Source of the DNA: Ochotona curzoniae
Taxonomy: Eukaryota > Chordata > Mammalia > Lagomorpha > Ochotonidae
Length of the DNA stretch: 64,000 nt
Direction: 5' to 3'
Assembly: GCF_017591425.1 (NCBI RefSeq)
Contig: NW_024467104.1
Coordinates: 3,038,001 to 3,102,000, forward strand
Below are positions 1-10,600 of this stretch, piece after piece (positions within the stretch are counted from its first letter, which is position 1; each line of letters begins with the position of its first letter). The position numbers and the translations under genes are program-made. The notes below the pieces were generated by a model. That model was not told the DNA's origin, did no database searches, and saw only the letters and a program-made list of their open reading frames with translations.

Positions 1-41
1 CTAAAAATCTGCCTTTCAAATAAAAATAAATAAATATTTAA
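1..41 (+). mobile_element. C-SINE tail, cut by the window edge
   Basis: The motif ctgcctttcaaataaaaataa is the 3' end of a C-type SINE. The equivalent complete copy is at 25284-25593. Confidence 0.75.
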
Positions 42-483
42 ACAAATGAAATGTGAGGCAATTTTGGTGGCTGTGTGAAGGCATAGAATGTGCTTATTAA
101 AACCTGGATGGCAGAATCCACTGTATCGCTAAGCTGTGTGATATAGCCTGTTGCTCCTCAGCTGTAAACCTACACAGCATGCAACTGTACTGAATAGTGT
201 AGGAAATTATAATACAATGGTAAATACTTACATACCAAACATACCTAAACATAGAAAAGGAGTGGTAAACATATATGGCCTAGAAGATCTTTTCATGGCA
301 ATATTGTGTAGGTGCTTATTCTGAATCAGCTTGCAGGACTTGAAACTGTTATGGGTGGGGTACTGAGTAAGCATGAGTGAATGTAAATGCTTGGGACATT
401 GCCGCACATGATTACTGTTTCTATAAACACTATAAATTAGACAACACTAAGTTTATTTTTTAATTCATTAGTTTTTTCTTCAA

Positions 484-804
484 GCTTTATTAATTTTCAT
501 TGGAAAGTCAGAATACAGAGAGAAGAAGAGACAGAAAGGAAGATCTTCCATCCACTGAGTCACTCCCCAAGTGGCTAAAAACAGCAGGACCTGAGCTGAG
601 CTGAAGCCAGAAGCCAGAAGCTTCTTCTGGGTTTTCATGCATCCACAGGGTCCTAAGGCTTAGGGCCATCTTCAACTGCTTTCCCAGACCCCAGGCAGGG
701 AGCTAAATGAGAAGCAGGGCTGCCAGGACACAAACTGGAATATATATGGGATGCTGGCACATGTATGGAGAGGACTTTGGCCACGAGGCTACTGGACCAG
801 GGCT
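484..804 (-). mobile_element. C-SINE
   Basis: The reverse complement of the lagomorph tRNA-derived SINE runs from an A-rich tail at 484 through gaagatcttcca to the tRNA-like head near 790. The spacer 42-483 on its left is unique AT-rich DNA with nothing recognised. Confidence 0.85.
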
Positions 805-1533
805 CAAAAAATTACCTTCTATATAATAATTCATCTTAGTGTACATTTTCATTTTTATTTTTCAGTTTGTGGTAGTTAACATATAGAGATGTATAAGAAA
901 TTGGATTTGATTGCTGTTTATAACACTTGTCACATACCAGTGGACCAGGGGTCTCTTTACTTTCCATTTCTTGAACTCTTCATTTAGCGCAGGAGTAAGC
1001 CCTTGACTATGAAGGAAATCAAAAATGCGCTGTAACAAGCAAAAGAGAAAGAAAAGAGGAGGAAGGCAGGAGCAAGGGGAGCATTGAAGGATCATAATCT
1101 TTGAATTTTACCTATCAACTGTGTTAAATATGCTTTGTCTTTGTAAGTGAAGAAAAGTAAGAACAAATAATTTTTTTTAACTTTTTGGATACATTGGAAT
1201 TAACTTAGCCCACAATACCAATAAATGTACCAAGGTACATAAACATGTATTTTTACTCTACATTCTTATCCTTTCAGGTTTTCCTCCTTCTAAACTTCTG
1301 TTAAAAAGCTAAAACACAAATAGGCATGTTAGTAGGCTTACACAAGGTCAGGTTCATCAATATCACTCTCTTCCACTTGAATTTCTTTTTAAAAAAGATT
1401 TATTGATTTGACAGTTTAGTGGGATGGAAAGATGAGTGGGTATAGAAGAAGGCTATACTGGGATAACCAAAACACAGAAGGAATATGTTCTAGAGTGTTC
1501 CACAGCACAGTGAGGTGACTATAGTGCAAAATA

Positions 1534-1850
1534 ACCTAGCAGAAGAGAGATCAGTGGCTCCAAATCCTTGCTCTGCATGTGGTAGGATCCCATATGGGCA
1601 CTGATTCATGTCCTGGCTGCTCCACTTCCCATCCAGCTCCATGCCTGTGGTGTGAGAAAGCATAATGGATGCGCCATAGCCTTGGGACCTTGTGCCCATG
1701 TGGGAGCCCCCGAAGAAACTCCTGGCTCCTGACTTTGAATCAACTCAGTTGCTACCATTGCGGCCAGCTAGGAAATAGGCCAGTGGAAAGAAGATCTTTG
1801 CCTATCCTTACTGTTTATATCTGCCTTCTCAATAAAAAGAAATAATTTTT
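1534..1850 (+). mobile_element. C-SINE, left arm of an inverted SINE pair
   Basis: A recognisable head, ggatcccatatgggcac, the ccatccagctcc core and a tail caataaaaag. It abuts an oppositely oriented SINE at 1862. Spacer 805-1533 shows no gene. Confidence 0.85.
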
Positions 1851-1861
1851 TATAAATGATT

Positions 1862-2178
1862 CATTCTATTTTAAATGAGAAGGCAGAAATACAGAGAGAA
1901 GGAGATGCAGAAAAGATCTTCCATCTGATGATTCACTCCCCAAGCAACCACAACTGTTGAGCTGATCTGAAGCCAGGAGCCAGGAACCTCGAACCTCCTC
2001 CAGGGCTCCCACGTGGGCGCAGGGTTCCAAGGCTTTGGTCATCATCTGTTGTTTTCCCAGGCCACAAGCAGGGAGCTGGATGGGAAGTGGAGCAGCTGAG
2101 ACATGAACCGGTGCCCTATGGGATCCTAGAGCATGCAAGCTGAGGACTTGAGCCTTTAGGCTTTTGTGCCAGGACCCC
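1862..2178 (-). mobile_element. C-SINE, right arm of an inverted SINE pair
   Basis: The reverse-complement SINE from its A-rich tail through gaagccaggagcc to a head ending near gtgccaggacc. It is tail to tail with 1534-1850. Confidence 0.85.
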
Positions 2179-2391
2179 AAAGAAATATTTTTTAATTTTG
2201 TTTTATATATTGTAACATACTAATATATATATATAAAATATACTAGAATATAAACATACATACTAGTTAGTATAAAAATTCTATACTAATATAAAACTAC
2301 TAGAATGCTTCTAAGACTAAGATACTACTAACACACAAAATGAGAAAATGGATGCCATTGGATTTCATTATTCTTATTGTAATAAACCAGT
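2179..2391. repeat. AT-rich low-complexity spacer
   Basis: Interrupted TA and ATA repeats (about 2200-2300) followed by unique AT-rich DNA. The copy-2 equivalent, 27727-27955, differs in repeat length. Confidence 0.6.
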
Positions 2392-2710
2392 TCCAGGTTC
2401 AGTGCAGCAAGCCTAGTAGCTAAAGTCCTTAGCTTTGAACACTCCATGATCCCATATAGGCACCGATTCTAATCCTGGCTGCTCTACTTCCCATCCAGCT
2501 CCCTCACTATGGCTAAGAGAGCAGTTAAGGACAACCCAAAGATTTAGAACCACGCACCTGCATGGGAGACCTGGACGAAGCTCCTGGTTCCTGGATTCAC
2601 ATCAGCTCAGCTATAGCCATGGCCAGTTGGCGAGTGAACCAGCAAAACATCAGTCTATCTGCTTCTCTCACTCTCTGTATTCTGCCTTTTCAGTAAAACC
2701 AAATAAAACT
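2392..2710 (+). mobile_element. C-SINE
   Basis: A SINE head, the catagctaaagtcc-type A-box region, cccatccagctccc and an A-rich tail near 2700. The following 2711-3117 is unique spacer containing a short GGA-rich run. Confidence 0.85.
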
Positions 2711-3117
2711 TGGTAAGAAAGTACCCAAATAAGGCAAATATCATGTGTTCTTGACTTATGGGAAATAATATATAGAATCTAAAAATGTAAGGTGTCTGAG
2801 TGAGATTGACATTTTGAGATTGCTCATTGTTTGTAGTTCTTGATTATATTCATGAGGAGGAGTGGTTTTCCTACTTACTGCTTTTGAATTCTTTTTTCAG
2901 CGGAGGATGAAGCTGTGCTTACGCTTAAATGAAAATAATGTCACTAAAAATATCAAAGTAAAATAAAAAAGAAAACTAGAAGGAGGGTGAGAGGCAAGGA
3001 AGGAGGGAGGAAGGTGGGAAACAACATTATGTTCTTAAAACTGTAAATAGAAATAAAAATGTATTGCCTATATATAATTAACTAATCAGAGTCATGCTGG
3101 TCATACTCTACATGTTT

Positions 3118-4167
3118 GATGGTGGTGATAGTGGTAATGTTTTGGGTGGCATGGTTCATCTCCAGTTCATCTCAGGTGGGCAAGAAGAGAACAAACAGTT
3201 CCTTAATTCAAGTGATCATTTCCATTAAAAGTTCTCTTTGTAGATGGCAAGTGCTTCAAATGCTAACTTCAGGTGAAAACACTACACTTCAGTCTTGGCT
3301 AACCTGTCTCAGTCTGGAACATTGCCTATTTTGCAGGTCCTGCCAACAACTCCTCTCCTATAAGCAAATTGTCAACACACCATAGAATTGAGTATCTTAA
3401 AATAATGTGTTCAAGGTCAAGTGTAGCTGTAGGTATCCTCGGTGTATCCTCCTCCTCTTCAAACACTCCCTCATCTCAGGTGAACGCACACCTGCCTCTC
3501 TGAGCTTGAGTGATCCAACTTACCCTTCCATGTACATTCACCCCATGTTCTTCCCATCACAAATCACTTAGCTGAAATCTGTGCAAGTAGAAAATTTATT
3601 ATTTGGTAGAGGCAGCAGTTCCAGGAATCTCAGGGTTTGAAGACAACATTTGATCATTTTCTTTAGAATGAGAGGTGAGAGAGGATAGGCTAATACAAGG
3701 TTTTCATTTTGATAATTCTCTTTGTTATATCACATACCTTGTGTTTGATCTAATCTTGCTTGTGTGCTACATAGCGTATTGGGTGTATCTATCACACCAT
3801 AATTAGAGGAGATTCTAAAGACCTAACAATAGTACTGATGTGCTGATCAGTAAAGGATCAGTCGCAGAGAGAGGAGTAAGTGATAATGCCCAGAAAGTAG
3901 CACCTCCCGTTACTCATCATGGGTGGCAAAGAGTCTCCCAAACCATGCATTCAGCACTCCTGGAGAAGCACGTTGGAGCAATATGCAGCTGAGTAGGAAG
4001 TGATGCAAAAATTCTGAAAATGTGAGAAGCTAAAACATGTGGAACCATGTACCAGGACCTTGGCCTGCTTTGTGTCAAGGGAGCTAGGAAGTCCATCGCA
4101 GTTTTCTTGACCAACCATACATATTCATGGTAGTCCAATGAGCTCGCACCATTTCAGCTTACAATGA
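3118..4167. other. Unique 3' flank of GLYAT gene A
   Basis: DNA between the duplicated block and the candidate poly(A) signals. It has no counterpart 3' of gene B and no SINE. Open frames here are short and lack family features. No gene was found. Confidence 0.5.
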
Positions 4168-4221
4168 TTTATTCATTCATTCCTCTGTTTATCCACTGCT
4201 GTAGATAGATCCCTATTTATT
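4168..4221 (-). promoter_or_regulatory. Candidate polyadenylation signals of GLYAT gene A
   Basis: Two AATAAA hexamers lie on the minus strand after the stop codon, at 4221-4216 (27 nt downstream) and 4173-4168. Both are positioned for a short 3' UTR. Which one is used cannot be told from sequence. Confidence 0.45.
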
Positions 4222-4247
4222 CTTAGCTCATGAGTCCAGGCCTGGCT

Positions 4248-4650
4248 TCACACAGGCATGCAGATCCACTGGTTCCAGTCACAGGGCATGAGGATATGGT
4301 GCAGAGTGTCATTCATTCTTTGTATAGCTACATTGTCCTTGTCTGTGTGAGAATAGACAGGAAAGCCAAGTTTTTCCATGGCAACAACCTGGGCATGGAC
4401 AGTGTGGGAGACAAGGCCCAGACCCCGGTACTCAGGTAGGGTGCCTGCTATTCGTGTTTCTCCAGTCTGGTCCATCAGGTCCCAGGACACAAGGGTGCCA
4501 TCTGGCCCCAGCAGACCACTGGTTGGGAAGGTCCGGATGCAGCGTTCAATGAATCTCTGGCTCCTCTCATTCCCACCGTAATACCAGAATTTATTCACCA
4601 AGGAAGCATGGGCAACATCCAGAGATGTGAGCTTGAACTTCTCGTGGTTG
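4248..4650 (-). CDS. GLYAT: GLYAT gene A, last coding exon (residues 162-295)
   Basis: A 403-nt coding part after acceptor ttccatag. It starts by completing the Ile codon (INHEKFK) and carries the catalytic domain: FWYYGGNERSQRFIERC, LLGPDGTLVSWDLMDQTGE (Glu226), TLPEYRGLGLV and a C-terminus NQWICMPV. Human and bovine GLYAT have WNC or WNCE where this copy has WIC, a mild change outside the catalytic motif. Confidence 0.94.
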
Positions 4651-7600
4651 CTATGGAAAGCCCAGAAAGAAAGTCCATGAGGACGAGGATGTAATATTCG
4701 TTCTGACTTCTTTTATCTTGTGAGACAGAGTACAAAGTCAGGAAATAGCAAAGGCAAAGAGTGCCTAGATGGATAGGCCTGTGACGATAGAGCAAAGAAA
4801 GAAGACCAATATCATACAAGCATTGTTGGAGAGAAGAAACAGGAAGGTTACAAAGGTGCAAGTGGTAGACAGGTTCTAAATATTCCAGATGAAATGGAAA
4901 ACAATAGAATTTTTTAAGCAGAGAGGAGCACAGTTGGTGTTGGAGTTTTTCAAGGATGATCCTGACTGTTGGGAGAGCATTGATGTGGGAAGTCAGAATG
5001 AAAGCAGGGGAGAAATTGGGAAGCTACTTCAGAAACAGGAGATGTGCTTTAACCAACTCACATGGCCTTGGGCTTGCCACCAGTGGGTGGTAAATTCTTG
5101 ACATCCAGCAGGGAAGGGATGAGTTTCTCAGCAGTCTTAGGTGACATATACAGAAAGCCTTCTGAGTGTTTGATTTTGAAAGATTTAATGGCTGAGAAGT
5201 TTTGTATCACGTCGTTCAGACAGTTCTGTGAGCCTAGAGAAATAAAAGGAGATAGATAATGATCAAAACACATGATAGGAAGTTCTGCAGAGGAGTAGGA
5301 GTTGCTGGGAAATGGAATCAGACAATGAGGAAGCCAGGATGGGGCTTTTAAATATTCTTCTTATTATCTCATTTTATTTATTTTGTTTGTTTGTTTGCAG
5401 AGGGGAATTCAGACAGAGCCACGTTGTTGGCAGTAATTATGCAAAGAGAATTCTCTGGGTTACACAACCATGTTGCTTTAACAATCAAAGGAAATGAGTC
5501 TATTTAACAGTTAGCTAACGTTTTCTGAACCCTGTGCCCTGTTGCAGCAATGATCCACCATAATCCCATGTCTCCTTCAATTCCATTTTTTCCAATTGTG
5601 CTTTGTGTTCCCGTGGCTAAATCATTTTATTTCCCTCATGAAACTTGCAAATTTAGCATAGAGAAAATCTTTGGAAAAACGCTTTGCTCCTGGTGGCCTT
5701 GACAATGGCCATTGAAAAGTGTCTAGGCTAGCCGGGTGGAGACACATGTACTGTTATGGTGTCATCAGAGCCCCATATTGGATTGATCTCCACAGTCATT
5801 CCATTCATATTCATAGCCAATCCATCAACAAATTTCACCAGCTAATAAATCCATGTAAGACCAGAAGAAGAACCATGTTGCAAAACCCAACTAAAATCAT
5901 TTAGTCATAGAGTCATGAGGTTTGTCATGAAGAAAAAGTTAAGTGACACCTCCAGCTATTGTTCTAGCTTTTCCTTATTCCACATTTTTTTTAAAGATTT
6001 ATTTTTATTATTCTCTCATTGGAAAGGCGGATATACAGAGAGAGGAGAGACAGAGAGGAAGATCTTCCGTCCGATGAGTCACTCCCCAAGTGAGCGCCTC
6101 GGGCCGATACTATGCCGGTCCGAAGCCAGGAGCCTCTTCCGGGTCTCCCACGCGGGTGCAGGTTCCCAAAGCTTTGGGTCGTCCTCGACTGCTTTCCCAG
6201 GCCACAGGCAGGGAGCTGGAAGGGAAGCGGGGCTGCCGGGATTAGAATCGGCGCCCATATGGGATCCTGGGCGTGCAAGGCGAGGACCTTTAACCACTTG
6301 CGCCACCGCGCCGGGCCCTTATTCCACATTTTTAAATAGTCTTTTCCGTGTCTTGTCTTCTAGAACGTTCTCAGGGTAATTTGGTTGGTTAAAGTCACAA
6401 AGCAACTGACAGTTGGCTATTATTCTTAGGACTCTGATTTCAGAGTTGGCTCTCATAACCAAGACAGTTGTCTTAAGTGACCTGAGAAGTGCTCTATGGC
6501 ACAATGAATTCCTCTTCATGAGCCTGCCCTAACATCCCATCATCCTAAGGGTCCTGGATACATCTGAAAAATGTGCTTAAGTCCTCAGTAGTAAGAATTA
6601 CAATGTAGTTCTCTATATGAAGTCCATTCTCCCTAGGCCTTGATATGCTTTTCACGTCAGTGGATACAGGAATAATGGAGTTAGAAAGCAACAAGCTAAG
6701 GGGTCTGGTGCTTGGAGGAAGGCGATCTGAGTCATATGTAGACTTGGCTGAGAAACAGAAAGGAGACCTCACGCATCCCATTTCTCTGGCTTACTTTGAA
6801 TCTGCAAGTGCTGTTTCCAGTTGATGACTCCTGGAGAATCAAGGAAAGCTTGACAGGTGTTTGGGTCCCGGGAATAGATGTGGTAAGTATTGGTGTAGTG
6901 ATCGAGGTCGTCTGTCATATTCTGTTATCAGAAAACAACAATGAGCCTTCTTCAGGTTCATCACACAGTGCTCTTTTCCTTTTATATTATCATTCTACTG
7001 TATTGCTTGAAGCAATAAATGGGATTGGTGTTTTAATTTGTGTACTACAATTGTTTCTGAGTCAAGGAAATCAAGAACAAGATTAAAGCACTTATAAAAT
7101 TTTAGAGCAATACTGTTCTCTACCTCTGTGTCACATTAAAATTTCAAAAAACAAACACAATCATTTCAAGATAGTTCCTTGATTTCTCAGACATCCTTAA
7201 GGGAAGAGGAAAGGCAATTGAAAAGGAAACGTTCTGTTACAAGAAAAGCTACATTGCAGCTAAAATATTTGCAGAACATGCCAACGATGAACATGACTGT
7301 ATTAAAGTGGCTCCGGGATGGCTTTGATTACTGGGGCTAATACTCTTGGGAACACCTGCATCCCGTATCAGGGATACCTGGGTGCTTGAGGCCCTGGACA
7401 GCACTGAAGATGTCTCACGTACCCCAATTTCTGCCATTGGTGTAGGGACCAGGATTCAGTTTCTGGCTCCAACTTCTGCTTGGTGCAGCCCCTGCTCATG
7501 TGGCTTTTTTTTTTTAATTATTAATGTGTGGATTTATATATTTTTTTTAATTTATTTATTTTTATTATTTTTCACATTTTATTATTGTTGCTATCATTTT

Positions 7601-10600
7601 ACGATACAGTTCCATATTCCCCTATCCCCTCCCCAATTGCCTTCCCCCCCAGTTCCTTTATATCATTATTAACATATAGTCCTTCATACTCAGTCATATG
7701 TTCATCATTGCGGGCATGGACAATGGAAGAGAGTCCAGAATCCTATTGTCAAAATATAATATAAACAGTTTCAATGTAAGTCCATCTTTGTCTGGAAACA
7801 GAGATGCCAACCACACTGCCTCCTCACATCTGGTTGTTAGTCTCCATTACATAACTACTGTACATTCCCTTAAATGAAAAGTCATGATACAGAATCAACA
7901 ATAGAAAGAAAAATAGAAATTTACAATGCCATGAAGTTAAATGACATGTTACTAGATATGACAGTCTCCATTACACAACTACTTTACCTCCCCTTAAATG
8001 AAGAGCCACAAAACAAAATCAACTTCCGGAAGAAAAAAAGAAATTAACAACACCAAGAAGTTAAACAACATGCTTTTAAATGTGCAACGTGTAGCTGAAG
8101 AGGTGAAAATCAAGAACCTTCTTGAGGAAAATGATGTCACTGCATGATCTACGAGTCATTGAATGATTTAATCAGAAGAAAGTGTTTTGAAGAGATGAAA
8201 CCAACAGAAAACAACAAAACCCATGTGATATAGTTTCCGCTGATCTTTGTTGGAGTGTGTCTCCTCCCGACAATAAACAGATGGGTTTTGTTTTTCAATC
8301 CAGTCTACTAATCTATGATGTTTGATTGAGCTTAAGCAATTTACATTCAGAGTTAAATATACATAGGTGGTACTTTGGTCCTGTCATTTTAGGAATGGGT
8401 TGTTCATTGATTTAGTCTTCTGTTGTCATTTTACTGGGATGTTCTTCCTTTTTGCCTTTGGTTTTGGTAGGTGCTATTCCTCTTCTCTGTCAAGGGAACA
8501 TCTTGAAGTATCATCTGTAGAGCAGGTTTGGAAGAGGCAAATTCTTTTAGCTTTTCTTTACTATGGAAGAATTTTATTTCATTTTCAAAGATGAAAGAAA
8601 GCTTTGCAGGGTATGTTATCCTAGGCCAATTTTTTTTCTTTCAGAATCTGGAATATGTCACTCCATTCTCTTCTTGCCTGTAGAGTTTCCTGTGAGAGAT
8701 CTCCTGTGAGCTTAATTGGCCTTCCTTTATATGTCAATTGATGTTTTTCACTTGCACATTTAAGGATCTTTTCTTTATGTTCAATTGAAGAGAGCTTGAT
8801 GATCATATGTCGTGGGGAAGATCGCTTTTGATCAAGCTGGTTGGGAGTTCTGTGCCCCTCCTGGATCTTGTTTCCCAATTCTTTCTCCAGATTAGGGAAA
8901 TTTTCCTTGATTATTTCATTAAATACATTTGCAAACTCAGCTTCTCTTTCTGCACCTTCTGGGACTCCCATAACTCTTATATTTGGCCTCTTAATAGTGT
9001 CTTTCAATTCTTGAATGCTTTTTTTGGCCTGATCCAGCTCTGCTTCCAGCTGTTTGTTTGCTTCCCCCAATGACAGAAAATATTTTCCAATTCTGAGATT
9101 TTTTTCTTCTGCTTGTTTCATTCTATTTTGGAGACTATCCACTGTACTTGTAATTTGCTCTACTGTGTTCTTAATTTCTGATATACCAGCCTTGATTTCC
9201 TTTACTGCTTCCTTAAATTCTTTGAACTCTTGCATTAACTTCTCATTTTAGACCAGAATCTTTAAAATGAGTCTTATGGATTCTGTGTCCCCCATTTTCT
9301 CAATGTCTTCCTCAGTTAACTCTGAGGTTGGCAAAGGGTTTTGCTCCTTTGCAGAGGAGTTTTCAGTAATATTCATTGTGCCTTTGTCTCTTCTTTTGCT
9401 CTTGATCATTGTACTTCCGGTTAGCAGAGTGTTCTTCTTGGGGCAGGTTTCTAAGCTGTGTCACCAACAGGTCTACGGTTAGATTTTACTTATTGCAGTT
9501 GGTACACAACTTTTTGCTTGCAGCCACTTGTGCCACAACCTCCAGTGAGTTCCAAGTCTGGCTTCTTATGTCAGATATCCACCGTAGTCTCCACAGCACA
9601 GCTCTTGGCTCACCACTCTCCACCTCCTGTGATACCGTGCTGAGGCTGCACTGTTGTCTCTGCAACCTTTCTCCCTCTTCTGGTTGGAGTGGGTTCCAGG
9701 ATTAAAGAGACACCAGGTGTCCTATCTAGTTATGTTGTTGGTGGCACTAATCATGTCGGAACTTGTTGGACGCTAGGTCTGGGGGCCACACGGACCTGTT
9801 TTGACCAGTATGAGGCCACAGTCGGTATTATTTTCCTGCGGGACCTCAGCGAGTTCTCGCGAGCTCAGCACATGCGCAGTTCACTGTTGCCCCTGCAGTC
9901 GCAAAGGTTTTGCCACAGTGCGCAAAATGGTGCCCGAAGTGCTACCACAACAGTTCTTGATCTGCTGGCTGACAGATCTGAGGGCTACCCAGACCTGCCC
10001 TGGATGGTACCCATAGAATGCCACGTCGTTGCAGTTCACCGAGTCAGAAATTAGCTCACTCCCTCTCAGAGCATGCTCAGTCCTTTCCCTTGCCCTTTCC
10101 TCCTTAGGCAAAATGGCGCCCAATTGAGCTCTAGTGGGCTTATTGGGCTATGAAATCCTCACTGTTCTCGCACTTCCCGCCTGGGACCTGCTGCTCTGTC
10201 TCTGCTCCTGGTCAAATCAAACGGACCAGCAGGACAGACAGTTCCCCATCTGGGTTCACCTGCCAAGCTCCCAGTGAAAGTCCCTTCCCACCTGGTTGCT
10301 GGTGGAGTTCCGGCTGCTGGTGGAGTTTAGATCACCGTGCTGGAATATCATTCACTGCAACACCACACTGCTGTGCCCGCTGTGCCCGCTGCTTTCCTGT
10401 GTCTGTCAGTCTCCAGGTACCCCTCTGCTGTTGTTCTATCCTTTCGTATTTGCTGAAATCTGTCCTCTCTGCTTTATTCTGGTTAAATGCTTCTCTGTCC
10501 GTTTAAACGTGTCCTTACCCTATTCTGCCATCTTGATACCTCTCATGTGGCTTTTTAAAGAGTGAATGGCAGATGGGAGATTTCTGTTTCATTTCTCTTT

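Larger units (their letters stand above)
1..3117. repeat. Segmental duplication, copy 1 (3' of gene A, runs off the window start)
   Basis: The whole stretch matches 25553-28670 in the same orientation, with only scattered substitutions and small indels. Homology stops at 3117, just after the shared atgttt. The left edge is cut by the window. The block holds five SINE copies or fragments and AT-rich spacer, but no gene. Confidence 0.95.
7510..10541 (-). mobile_element. Lagomorph L1 with complete 5' end and large internal deletion
   Basis: The 15-bp direct repeat ctcatgtggcttttt lies at 7495-7509 and 10542-10556. Read on the minus strand, the element starts gaggtatcaagatggcag and has a GC-rich 5' UTR (about 10541-9410). 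A damaged ORF1 (9409-8431) and the first codons of ORF2 (from 8387) follow. Near 8222 it jumps to 3' UTR and ends in an A-rich tail. The total is about 3.0 kb, less than half of a full element, because most of ORF2 is missing. Confidence 0.9.

Noticed and set aside
5915..6379. 154-codon plus-strand frame
   Set aside because: Most of it is the reverse strand of the young SINE at 5990-6317. SINEs produce such frames repeatedly in this window.
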